DNA of 64,000 bases from Humibacillus sp. DSM 29435 (GTDB taxonomy: Bacteria; Actinomycetota; Actinomycetes; Actinomycetales; Dermatophilaceae), in NCBI RefSeq assembly GCF_001758225.1, contig NZ_MAST01000034.1, forward strand, positions 248,001 to 312,000. The letters are read 5' to 3'. Below are positions 26,126-33,525 of this stretch, piece by piece; position 1 is the first letter of the stretch, and each line of letters opens with the position of its first letter. Under the pieces are notes generated by a model. It had not been told where the DNA came from. It made no database searches and worked only from the letters and a program-made list of their open reading frames with translations. The translations under genes were made by a program, and so were the position numbers.

Positions 26126-27126
26126 GCCGCCTCGACGGTGAGGCGCACCTCGGTCACGTTGCTCACGGCGATCGGCACCTCCTGCGGGCCCGGGGAGTCG
26201 CCGAGCGTCACCGAGTCCAGCTTCTGGGTGCTGCCGTCCTCCAGGGTCAACATGACTCCGAGGGTCGCGACCCTGGCCGTCGTCAGATAGCCCTTGGGCG
26301 ACTCCGATGAGCCGTTGAAGACCTGGATGGTCAGCAGGCGGACCGGATCGGCGAAGGTGGCCTGGATGTACTGGCCCTTGCCTGCGCCAGGGCGGGCGGG
26401 AGACCAGTACGTGTTCGTGGCTCCATCGCGGAGCGCGGCGGCGGGATGGCTCTTCACGGCGCTCGAAGCGGTGATGGACGTGGGGTTGACCACTTGCGAA
26501 CCAGAGATGCGGTCTTGGACGGCGGCACCCCTGGAACCGAGGTGGGGCAGTGCGAACCAGACCCCGGCGCCGACGATACCGAGCGCGATGACGGCCCTGA
26601 CCAGGGTGCGGTAGCCGCGCCGGCGCCCCCGTCGGCGCTTGGGCCGGTCCCCGGCCAGCGGACCCGCCTTGGGAGAACGCTGGAAGAGACGTCGGTACCA
26701 CGGGAGGTCTGAGACGACGGGGGCATCGACGAGGTCAGCACCGCAGCGACGGCAGAAGCGGCGGGGCGCGACGTTGCCCGCACCACACGCCGGGCACACC
26801 GTCTCACCCGGCAGGGGAACCCGGTCCTCCGGCGGGAGCTCGCGTCGACGGGGCTTGGGCGCCGCGACACCAGGTCGCACCGCAGTGACGGCCTGCTCGA
26901 CCGGGGCGACGGGCTTGGGCGGGGTGTTCACCTTCTGGGCCGCTGAGGTGGGGGCCGCTGCTTTCGCAAGGGGAGCGGCTGGCTCCGGCTCCGGCTCGGC
27001 AGCCGGTTCCACCTGAGGGGCGCTCGGCTGAGGTTTCTTGGCCTCCCACTCCAGAAATGCGCCGCACGCACCACAGAAGGACTCACCAGCCTCGTTGGCC
27101 GACCCACACTGGTCGCAGCTGATCAT
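26062..27126 (-). CDS. double zinc-ribbon, single-membrane-span protein with discoidin-like C-terminal domain (eCIS operon)
   Basis: In this 354-aa protein two zinc ribbons (C4/C7/C18/C21 and C111/C114/C125/C128) flank a Pro/Ala-rich linker. A strongly basic stretch (about 163-171) leads into one hydrophobic helix (about 175-194). The last 150 residues form beta-rich sequence with NPTSITASSAVKS, GATNTYWSP and QYIQATFADPVRLLTIQVFN, typical of F5/8-type-C (discoidin/NADase-associated) carbohydrate-binding domains. The expected topology is ribbons inside and the sugar- or surface-binding domain outside. It is the last gene of the eCIS operon, 50 nt after the tail protein I gene. A membrane link for the particle is a reasonable guess. 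The start at 27126 has GGAGG 6 nt upstream. Confidence 0.75.
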   Translation of the reverse strand: MISCDQCGSANEAGESFCGACGAFLEWEAKKPQPSAPQVEPAAEPEPEPAAPLAKAAAPTSAAQKVNTPPKPVAPVEQAVTAVRPGVAAPKPRRRELPPEDRVPLPGETVCPACGAGNVAPRRFCRRCGADLVDAPVVSDLPWYRRLFQRSPKAGPLAGDRPKRRRGRRRGYRTLVRAVIALGIVGAGVWFALPHLGSRGAAVQDRISGSQVVNPTSITASSAVKSHPAAALRDGATNTYWSPARPGAGKGQYIQATFADPVRLLTIQVFNGSSESPKGYLTTARVATLGVMLTLEDGSTQKLDSVTLGDSPGPQEVPIAVSNVTEVRLTVEAAYGAASNRRLAVGELAFFKRS

Positions 27127-27176
27127 CGCCCGCCTCCATACCTCATGCCACTCGCGTCTTCGCTGCCTGACCCACA

Positions 27177-27764
27177 TCACGGTTCACTCCCCGAGACCAC
27201 ACTCCGCTCGGTGACCTCGGTGACCTCGGTGACCTCGATGACATCTGCGACGTGCACCGGTTTCGCAGACCGGACGACCGCCTCGAGGCGACTGCGGTCA
27301 AGGCTCCCCAGATCGTCGACCAGCACCCTGATCCGCACGACCGGGTCAGGGTCGCCGGGCAGCGGCGTGCCTGGCGTCACCGACCAGATGGCCCCCCCGG
27401 AGTCGGTGACCTCGACCTGCGCCCCGGTCAGGTGCGACACGACCTCCCGTAGACCCAGCCGAGTGCCGCGTCGACGGTGCGTGGGAACCGACGCCCGCAC
27501 CGCGCGTCGCAGGTCTGCGGTCCGGGTCTGGTCGTCGAGGTCCACCGCGACCCACCCGGCGAGCCAGGCCAGGAAGTCCGGCGGGGTCAGGTCGGGATCG
27601 ACGTAGGTTGCCAGGTTGTCGAGCGAAGAGACGAGCGGAGCCAGGCTGTCGTCGAAGGCTCCGACGAACCGCTCTGTGAAGCCCTCCTCCTGGTAGACAC
27701 CTGGAAGCTGGAAGAGCACCGGGAACGGGCTCTGCAGGCCATCGACCCGCCCGCGCATCGTCAT
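27177..27764 (-). CDS. eCIS tail protein I-like baseplate component (Afp12-like)
   Basis: This 195-aa protein matches the phage tail protein P2 gpI type. LPGVYQEEGFTERFVGAFDDSLAPLVSSLDNL is the conserved N-terminal block, followed by DFLAWLAGWVAVDLDD and the HRRRGTRLGLREVVSHLTG core. In contractile systems this protein joins the J-like wedge in the baseplate. Its start overlaps the stop of the baseplate J gene (ATGA). The C-terminus ends in a VTEVTEVTE repeat encoded by 9-bp units, which is unusual for the family. Confidence 0.85.
   Translation of the reverse strand: MTMRGRVDGLQSPFPVLFQLPGVYQEEGFTERFVGAFDDSLAPLVSSLDNLATYVDPDLTPPDFLAWLAGWVAVDLDDQTRTADLRRAVRASVPTHRRRGTRLGLREVVSHLTGAQVEVTDSGGAIWSVTPGTPLPGDPDPVVRIRVLVDDLGSLDRSRLEAVVRSAKPVHVADVIEVTEVTEVTERSVVSGSEP
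27211..27237 (-). repeat. three 9-bp repeats encoding VTE units at the tail protein I C-terminus
   Basis: GTGACCTCG occurs three times in a row on the plus strand, followed by a related ATGACATCT. On the coding strand this gives IEVTEVTEVTE near the end of the baseplate protein. Confidence 0.85.
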
Positions 27765-29701
27765 CGCCCCTTCGTCGCCCGGACCTGGTGGCCGAACGAG
27801 AAGACGAGGGCGTTGGCGTCGAGCTCGATCCGATCAGCCTGCTGGCCGCGTTCGGAGGTCAGGGGATCCACCGCGAAGAGCCGTACCTCTTCGACGAGCT
27901 CGGTCGCCGGAAGTCTCTGCAGCACCGCGTACACCTCACCCGCCTGGACGGGTCGCCCAAAGGGCCAGCCGCTCCCGTCGGGTCCGCCGCGCAGAGGGTC
28001 GAAGTAGCGGTACAGCGCCCGCAGGGCCGCCTCGCGAAGGTTGCTCGGGTCGGTACGCGGACGCGCCGTGAGACGGGCGACGATCGTCACGCCCTGGTAC
28101 AGGGGCGGCTCGACGACGAGCCGCGTCCCGACGACCCGACGCTCTTCGAGGTGCTCGGTCAGCGTCGCCAACAGCGACTCGGAGGGGATCAGATCTTCGA
28201 ACCGCAAGGTGTCGTCGGCCTCGTGAGGGGCCGCCGGGACCACGAGCAGCCTTGCTCCGCAGTTCGGCTCGGTGATGCAGCGGACGCGGGCCAGGGTGGG
28301 GGTCGATCGGATGGCGAGCACCTCGAAGTCCTCTGCCGTCACGGCCCGGTCGAGGGTTCTGAGGTCGAGCGGTCCCCGCACGCGCACTTCCTCGAGCGTC
28401 TCAGCCGACACCCCACCCAGGGCAGGCCGCCGGTTCTCGACTCGTTCGACCATGGGGATGGAGGTGCGCAGCACCCGTAGGGTTCGGCTGGCCACATTGC
28501 CCCTGGGCCCGCCGCCGAACCGATACGACTGCAGCCGGAGCGGGGCGGCCTTGGGGGGGATGGCCCCGTAGCGCCGCACCGTCCCGTCTGCCTCCCGAAC
28601 CGCCGGCGGCAGCTCGATGACCCCGGCGGCGGAGTCGACGTGAAAGACGCGGTCATCCGGCCCGTGCTCGGCGAAGGATGAGACCTCGGCCCACTCCTGC
28701 CATCCCGACCCGCCGGCGACCTCGAGCACGAGGGGCGAACCATCCCTGACGAGTGGGTGGCGGGCGAGCGCGAAGCCCTGACCCGACACCCCCTCCGACA
28801 GCCCGAGCACCTCGTCGAAGACCAGCTCCGCGTTGACGGCCCCGATCGTGCCACCGATCGTGAAGGCCGTCACCGAGCGAACCTGCGGTGACACGCGATA
28901 GGGCGGGTAGTCCCCCACTGGGTCGGTGACGACACAGCGGAGCCAGCCACCGTGGACTCCACCCGAGATCGACGCCAGGTGAGCGGCCGGCACGTGGATG
29001 ATCACGTCGCCCGGACGGTTGAGGCCCCCTGTCTGGTCGGTGTCAAGGTCGCAGGGCTGCCATCCGTCACGGGTCCAGGCCTCCCATCTCAGCGGCGGGA
29101 AACCGGGATGCACGCCGGCACCCTGCACGTCGCAGTCCAGGCGCAGTGCGACGGCGCAGCGCGGCGCGGCGTCATCGAGACCGAAGAGCAGCGCGTCCCC
29201 CAACGCCGGGGGCTCGCCGAAGCAGGCGATTCCCGACTCCTCACGCAGCTCGAGCGCGCGTTGGACGACATCGCTGCCGGCTACCGCGGTCGCCACGGCC
29301 ACCAGTCGACGAGGTGGGATGCGGAGGTCGCTGGTCGTCTCGAACACGACTGCGTCTTCGCTCTCGGTCCGCTGCGTGGCGACCTGGACACCCGCCGCGA
29401 CCAGCACCGGCTCCGGTTGCGGCGCCGAGAGCCAGAACGTCGTATCGGCGGTAGCCGCTCCGGGGGCGTGCGGACGAACCCCCACCAGGTCGAGGAAGGC
29501 CAGGTAGAGCTTGTCGGGCACCCGGTTGAGCCGGTAGATCAGCTGGTCGACCATGAAGGCGAAGGTCTCGATCAACGTGACCCCGGGGTCTGACACGTTG
29601 TGGTCGCTCCATTCCGGGCTGCGCTCCTGGACCATCCGTTTGGCATCGTCGACCAGGTCCTGAAAGTGCCGGTCGTCGAGGTTCGGCAAGGGCAGACTCA
29701 T
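27761..29701 (-). CDS. eCIS baseplate J-like assembly protein (Afp11-like)
   Basis: This 646-aa putative baseplate assembly protein starts with LPNLDDRHFQDLVDDAKRMVQERSPEWSDHN and the DPGVTLIETFAFMVDQLIYRLNRVPDK segment that defines this group. It ends with the baseplate-J C-terminal fold (LRALYRYFDPLRGG...GWPFGRPVQAGEVYAVLQ). It forms the wedges that connect the hub to the sheath. Its ATG overlaps the stop of the gp25 gene, and its stop overlaps the start of tail protein I. This coupling is typical for parts needed in fixed ratio. Confidence 0.92.
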   Translation of the reverse strand: MSLPLPNLDDRHFQDLVDDAKRMVQERSPEWSDHNVSDPGVTLIETFAFMVDQLIYRLNRVPDKLYLAFLDLVGVRPHAPGAATADTTFWLSAPQPEPVLVAAGVQVATQRTESEDAVVFETTSDLRIPPRRLVAVATAVAGSDVVQRALELREESGIACFGEPPALGDALLFGLDDAAPRCAVALRLDCDVQGAGVHPGFPPLRWEAWTRDGWQPCDLDTDQTGGLNRPGDVIIHVPAAHLASISGGVHGGWLRCVVTDPVGDYPPYRVSPQVRSVTAFTIGGTIGAVNAELVFDEVLGLSEGVSGQGFALARHPLVRDGSPLVLEVAGGSGWQEWAEVSSFAEHGPDDRVFHVDSAAGVIELPPAVREADGTVRRYGAIPPKAAPLRLQSYRFGGGPRGNVASRTLRVLRTSIPMVERVENRRPALGGVSAETLEEVRVRGPLDLRTLDRAVTAEDFEVLAIRSTPTLARVRCITEPNCGARLLVVPAAPHEADDTLRFEDLIPSESLLATLTEHLEERRVVGTRLVVEPPLYQGVTIVARLTARPRTDPSNLREAALRALYRYFDPLRGGPDGSGWPFGRPVQAGEVYAVLQRLPATELVEEVRLFAVDPLTSERGQQADRIELDANALVFSFGHQVRATKGR

Positions 29702-30105
29702 GGCGCATCGCCCTCCGAGGGGATGACGTAGAAGGGGAAGACCAGGTTGCGGGGGTCGTTGGTGCCAGAGACGGAGTAGTGGATATCGATGTAGAGCGTG
29801 CCCTGGTCGACCGCGTCGAAGCGGACGTCCACGTCTTCCAGCTCGATCCGGGGCTCCCACCTCTCGAGGGCGACCCGGACGGCGTAGGCGATGTCGCCAG
29901 CGGTTCCGGCGTCGGCCGGGGCGAAGACGTAGTCGTGCACGGCACACCCGAACTCCGGCCGCATGGGTCTCTCCCCGGGGGCTGTGGCGAGGATCAGCCG
30001 GATGCTCTGCTCGATCTCTCTCGGGCCGGAGACCAGGGTGATGCCTCCCGTGGGGTCGACGCTCACCGGGAACCCCCAGCCGGTACCGATGAACTCCTGC
30101 GCCAT
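29698..30105 (-). CDS. eCIS baseplate protein, GPW/gp25 family (Afp9-like)
   Basis: This 135-aa protein has the gp25 signature: GWGFPVSVDPTGGITLVSGPREIEQSIRLILATAPGERPMRPEFGC. Gp25 proteins start sheath polymerisation at the baseplate. The gene lies one nt after the PAAR gene and overlaps baseplate J by ATGA. It has full family length, with no oddity. Confidence 0.93.
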   Translation of the reverse strand: MAQEFIGTGWGFPVSVDPTGGITLVSGPREIEQSIRLILATAPGERPMRPEFGCAVHDYVFAPADAGTAGDIAYAVRVALERWEPRIELEDVDVRFDAVDQGTLYIDIHYSVSGTNDPRNLVFPFYVIPSEGDAP

Positions 30106-30106
30106 C

Positions 30107-30391
30107 TCACCCTCCGATCAGCACGGTCGGGCAGCCAGGAGGAATGATCGGCGCGCCGCAGCCGCAGAGGTCGCCGACCCGCAGCGCGGGACGCTTGCCG
30201 ATCAGCACGGTGACGGATCCGGGGGCGAACGGACTGGGAGGGTGGGGACCGGCGGGCGGCGGCATGGCGCACGTATGGAGGTCTCCGGCGACCGCCGCAG
30301 GGAGACCGCCGATGAGCACGGTCGCGACTCCCGGACCGGTGACGACCCCGGGGTGGGCTGTCAGGTCGCCGACGCGGGCCGCAAAGGGCAT
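30107..30391 (-). CDS. PAAR-domain spike tip protein (Afp10-like)
   Basis: This 94-aa PAAR repeat protein has AARVGDLTAHPG, VLIGGLPAAVAGDLHTC and RPALRVGDLCGCGAPI, where repeated V-G-D/L-I-G motifs and His/Cys residues bind the metal at the tip. It caps the VgrG-like spike. There is no extension, so it does not itself carry a toxin. It lies between the spike gene (61 nt) and the gp25 gene. Confidence 0.92.
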   Translation of the reverse strand: MPFAARVGDLTAHPGVVTGPGVATVLIGGLPAAVAGDLHTCAMPPPAGPHPPSPFAPGSVTVLIGKRPALRVGDLCGCGAPIIPPGCPTVLIGG

Positions 30392-30452
30392 CTTGCCCTC
30401 CTTTCCTTGGGCTCGGTCTGATGGTGGAATGGGGTCGGTTGCTGTGAGCCGG

Positions 30453-32267
30453 TCAGTTGATCTGCACGAGGCTGCCCCTGACGGTCGTGATGCCGCCGGA
30501 GCCCAGCTCGGCCATGGCCTGGCCGTCGATCTTGACGTTGACTCCCTTGAGCGTGAGCTGCCCCTGCGCCTCGATGGCGATCGTCGCGGCCTTGAGCGAC
30601 AGGCTGCCGCCGGAGGTCTCGACCGAGACGTTGCCGCCAGTGGTCGAGATGCTCACGTTCTGCTTGGCCGTCACCGTGACCGGCCCCTCGGAGATGATCT
30701 CGATGGCAGCAGCGGCCTTCTGCACCAGCGTGACTCGCTGCTTACCGTCCGCCGTCGCGAGCGTGAGCCGTTCCTCGGTCGATGACTCGATCATCTCGAT
30801 GACCATCCCGCTGCGAGACACGAACGCCCGCCGCTTGATCGAACCGCTCGTGGCATCGACGTGCTCGTTCCAGCCCACCTTCGGCACGTCCTTGCCGTTG
30901 TAGAGGCCGCCGATGACGTAGGGGTCGTCGAAGTCGCCCGTCCCGAACGCCACGAGCACCTCGTCGCCGACCTCGGGAAGCACCAGCGACCCCCGGTTCT
31001 GACCGGCACCCAGCTGCACGGTGCGCGCCCACCCCGTGACGTACGTGTCGGACATGAGGGGGAAGGTCACCCGCACGCGACCTCGACCGTCGGGGTCCTT
31101 CACGTCCGTGACGAGGGCCGGCATGACGCCACTTCTCTGCTGGCCGGTCCCCCTTCCGCCCACGCCGGTGGCGAGTCCGTAGATGGATCGCTCAGACGAG
31201 CTGCTCACCGTGAAGCGGGTGAGATAGCCGTGGTCGCCGGTGAACTCGTGTCGCACCCCGCTGAGGACGTAGCGGCCATCGACCGGCGCCCCCACCTTGG
31301 CGATGGTGACCGGGGTACCGGACCGCAGCAGTGGGTGGCCCCTCGCAGTTCCCTCGATCTCCGCGAAGGACCCCCCGATCCGGTCGGCGATGGCCTTCGC
31401 CGTGGTCTCCAGGGCCGACAGGACTGAAGCGGACGAACGAGACTCGACCCAGTTCGGCCCTTTGAACACCTGACCGAGGCTGGCCGGGCTGACGCCGTCC
31501 AGCGCAGCGCCGTTCGTGGTGGCCGAGGCTCGAGCCACCAGGGCCTGCTTGGCCTGGGCGTCCCACCCCCGCACCTCGACCTCGGAGACCTGGTCGGAGG
31601 CGGTGATGCCGGCCCGGATCGAGAACAGGTTGACGCCCTTCTCCAGCACGAGCGGGTCCTGGCGGGCCTCGGTCTTCCCCGATGCTGCAGACGCCTTGGC
31701 CGGCCTGCGGAAATGGAGGGCCCCATCACTGACGGTCACCTCGGCACCGACGTCCGCGGCCAGCTCGCGCAGGAAGGCCCAGTCACTGACGCCGCCCTGC
31801 CCGACGTGGTCGAGCACCGGCTCGAACGAGTCGATGACGCCCGCCTTCAACCCCGCTCGCCCCGCGACGGTCCGGGCGATGTCTCCCGCCTTGACGTTGA
31901 CGTAGGCCTCGGTGCGCTGTCCGTGGTGGAGCCGATGCGAGTGGTCGTAGCCACGCACGAGGGTGCGCTCGCTCCCGTCGGAGGCGATCTCCAGGTCGAT
32001 CCCCGTCACCTCGCCGGTCAGCAACAGGTCCGGCCCGCTGGATCCGCTGCGCTGTACCGAGATCTTCACGACGGATCCGACCTTGAAGGCGCTCGTCGCA
32101 CGGACGTCGGCGTCGAAGTCGACGAACGTGAGCATGAACAGGTCGGGCACGTTGCGGCTGTCATCGATGACGACCTGGCTCAGGCGGGCCTGAACGGCAT
32201 CCGAGAGCGGGGCCCCCTCCACGTCGATCCGGAAGGTGCTGGTCGTCGCCTCGAGCTCAGACGCCAT
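30453..32267 (-). CDS. VgrG-like spike/hub protein (Afp8-like)
   Basis: This 604-aa protein has the gp27-like hub in its first two thirds. The gp5-like OB fold follows (GVMPALVTDVKDPDGRGRVRVTFPLMSD, then GSLVLPEVGDEVLVAFGTGDFDDPYVIGGLYNG). The C-terminal beta-helix needle is built from short repeats (VTVTAKQNVSISTTGGNVSVETSGGSLSLKA). It forms the puncturing spike under the PAAR tip. The start at 32267 overlaps the LysM gene by 11 bp. There is no C-terminal effector domain. Confidence 0.93.
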   Translation of the reverse strand: MASELEATTSTFRIDVEGAPLSDAVQARLSQVVIDDSRNVPDLFMLTFVDFDADVRATSAFKVGSVVKISVQRSGSSGPDLLLTGEVTGIDLEIASDGSERTLVRGYDHSHRLHHGQRTEAYVNVKAGDIARTVAGRAGLKAGVIDSFEPVLDHVGQGGVSDWAFLRELAADVGAEVTVSDGALHFRRPAKASAASGKTEARQDPLVLEKGVNLFSIRAGITASDQVSEVEVRGWDAQAKQALVARASATTNGAALDGVSPASLGQVFKGPNWVESRSSASVLSALETTAKAIADRIGGSFAEIEGTARGHPLLRSGTPVTIAKVGAPVDGRYVLSGVRHEFTGDHGYLTRFTVSSSSERSIYGLATGVGGRGTGQQRSGVMPALVTDVKDPDGRGRVRVTFPLMSDTYVTGWARTVQLGAGQNRGSLVLPEVGDEVLVAFGTGDFDDPYVIGGLYNGKDVPKVGWNEHVDATSGSIKRRAFVSRSGMVIEMIESSTEERLTLATADGKQRVTLVQKAAAAIEIISEGPVTVTAKQNVSISTTGGNVSVETSGGSLSLKAATIAIEAQGQLTLKGVNVKIDGQAMAELGSGGITTVRGSLVQIN

Positions 32268-33075
32268 GACTCGTCCCCTGGTCTGCGAGGAGTCCGACGC
32301 GCCCATGGTGGACGAGACTGCTCGGGCCGAGATCTTCCGTCGAGGGCATGAGCAGGGTGTTCCCGGGGCGTAACCGCATCGGGTCGTCGATCCCGTTGAT
32401 GGCGGCCACGGCTCGCCACGCGGTCGCGTCGCCGTACTCGCGATAGGCCAACATCGCCAAGGTGTCACCCTCGACGAGAACGTGGATTCGCCGGGGCACC
32501 AGTCCTCCCGAGGTGGGGTTCTGCTTGGGCGCGTCGCCGGCGAGCTCTTCCAGCTGAACCGTACAGATGGCTCGGATCGGCAGGCCGCTCGGCGCAAACA
32601 TCGTGTACTTGGCGGTCACCCCGCTGACGTAGGCGAGGAACCCGGTGAGCCCGCCCCACCGGAAGAGCACCCAGGGCGGTGACCCCTTGTCCTTCTGATG
32701 CGAGGCGGTCGTGGGGATGCAGCAGGCGAAGAGCTGCTCCACACTCTTGACGACGCTCGCATCCTGGGTGTCCGAGGCGTCGAAGAACATCTCTAGGGAC
32801 AGCTTGGCGGGCTCCGGCCCGGTGAACTGAGGCGGGCCGGACTTCTTGTTGCCGGATCCGGTGCCTCGCACCCACCGGGCCGTCTTGGTGAGGCTCAGCT
32901 CTTTCGGGTTGAACTGGAAGAGGATCTTGCCGATCTGCGGGCCGGGTTTGGACAGCGTGCCGTCGGGCGACGGCTCGTGCAGCAACAGGTAGGCATGTTC
33001 CAGCTTGGGCCGCCCGTTCGCACCGAGCTTCGTCGCTCCCGCGGCCGTCGCGTCCATGGCAACCGGCGAAGCCAT
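32257..33075 (-). CDS. eCIS LysM hub protein (Afp7-like, CIS tube protein)
   Basis: This 272-aa protein has an N-terminal CIS-tube domain (HAYLLLHEPSPDGTLSKPGPQIGKILFQFNPKELSLTKTARWVRGTG). Near residues 200-250 there is a LysM motif (IHVLVEGDTLAMLAYREYGDATAWRAVAAINGIDDPMRLRPGNTLLMP). In this particle family it connects the inner tube to the spike. The LysM here is a structural element and does not imply peptidoglycan binding. The start overlaps the tube-2 stop (TGATG). Confidence 0.92.
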   Translation of the reverse strand: MASPVAMDATAAGATKLGANGRPKLEHAYLLLHEPSPDGTLSKPGPQIGKILFQFNPKELSLTKTARWVRGTGSGNKKSGPPQFTGPEPAKLSLEMFFDASDTQDASVVKSVEQLFACCIPTTASHQKDKGSPPWVLFRWGGLTGFLAYVSGVTAKYTMFAPSGLPIRAICTVQLEELAGDAPKQNPTSGGLVPRRIHVLVEGDTLAMLAYREYGDATAWRAVAAINGIDDPMRLRPGNTLLMPSTEDLGPSSLVHHGRVGLLADQGTSHGV

Positions 33076-33515
33076 CAGGCCCCCTGACCGGTCGTGATGA
33101 AGCCGTGGTGCGCAATCTCCACGGTCTCGGTGACGACCTTGGCCTGGTCAGAGTTCAGGGACGGGCCACTCCATCGCACCGGCACCACATCCAGCAGGCC
33201 CCACGTCGCGATGACCTTGCCGTCGCCACGCATCGCCACGATCGTGCCGGTTCGACGGGTGTAGCCGGTCTGGATGCTCGACAGCCACTTGACGATCTTC
33301 TCGGTGTCGCGCCCTAGTGGGCGGGTCAGCTTGATGTTCGGATACCGCAGCTTGGTCGGCAGCTGCCACGTGAAGCCGTTGTTGCCGCCCTCCTCGCGCG
33401 TCTCCAGAACCACCTCGCAGCCCAGGCCCTCACAGCTACTGAACTCGCCGAGATCCTGGTCGTCGAGCTTGACCTGGAAGCTCACCGAGACTGCGACGTT
33501 GACGTCCTGGATCAT
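33075..33515 (-). CDS. eCIS inner tube protein 2 (Afp5-like)
   Basis: This 146-aa phage tail tube family protein (T4 gp19-like) has VSFQVKLDDQDLGEFSSCEGLGCEVVLETREEGGNNG and the KLRYPNIKLTRPLGRDTEKIVKWL block. A second, diverged tube gene placed before the LysM hub is normal in eCIS, where it forms the tube start at the baseplate. The ATG at 33515 follows a GGGGAG-type ribosome site; the longer frame upstream is not used. Confidence 0.9.
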   Translation of the reverse strand: MIQDVNVAVSVSFQVKLDDQDLGEFSSCEGLGCEVVLETREEGGNNGFTWQLPTKLRYPNIKLTRPLGRDTEKIVKWLSSIQTGYTRRTGTIVAMRGDGKVIATWGLLDVVPVRWSGPSLNSDQAKVVTETVEIAHHGFITTGQGA

Positions 33516-33525
33516 CGCTCCCCTC

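Noticed and set aside
32268-32597. Upstream extension of the VgrG-like frame
   Set aside because: It overlaps the well-defined LysM gene in another frame and reads as Arg/Ser/Pro-rich shadow sequence.
32257-33075. LysM protein as a cell-wall hydrolase
   Set aside because: The N-terminal CIS tube domain and its place before the spike gene show it is the structural Afp7-type hub.
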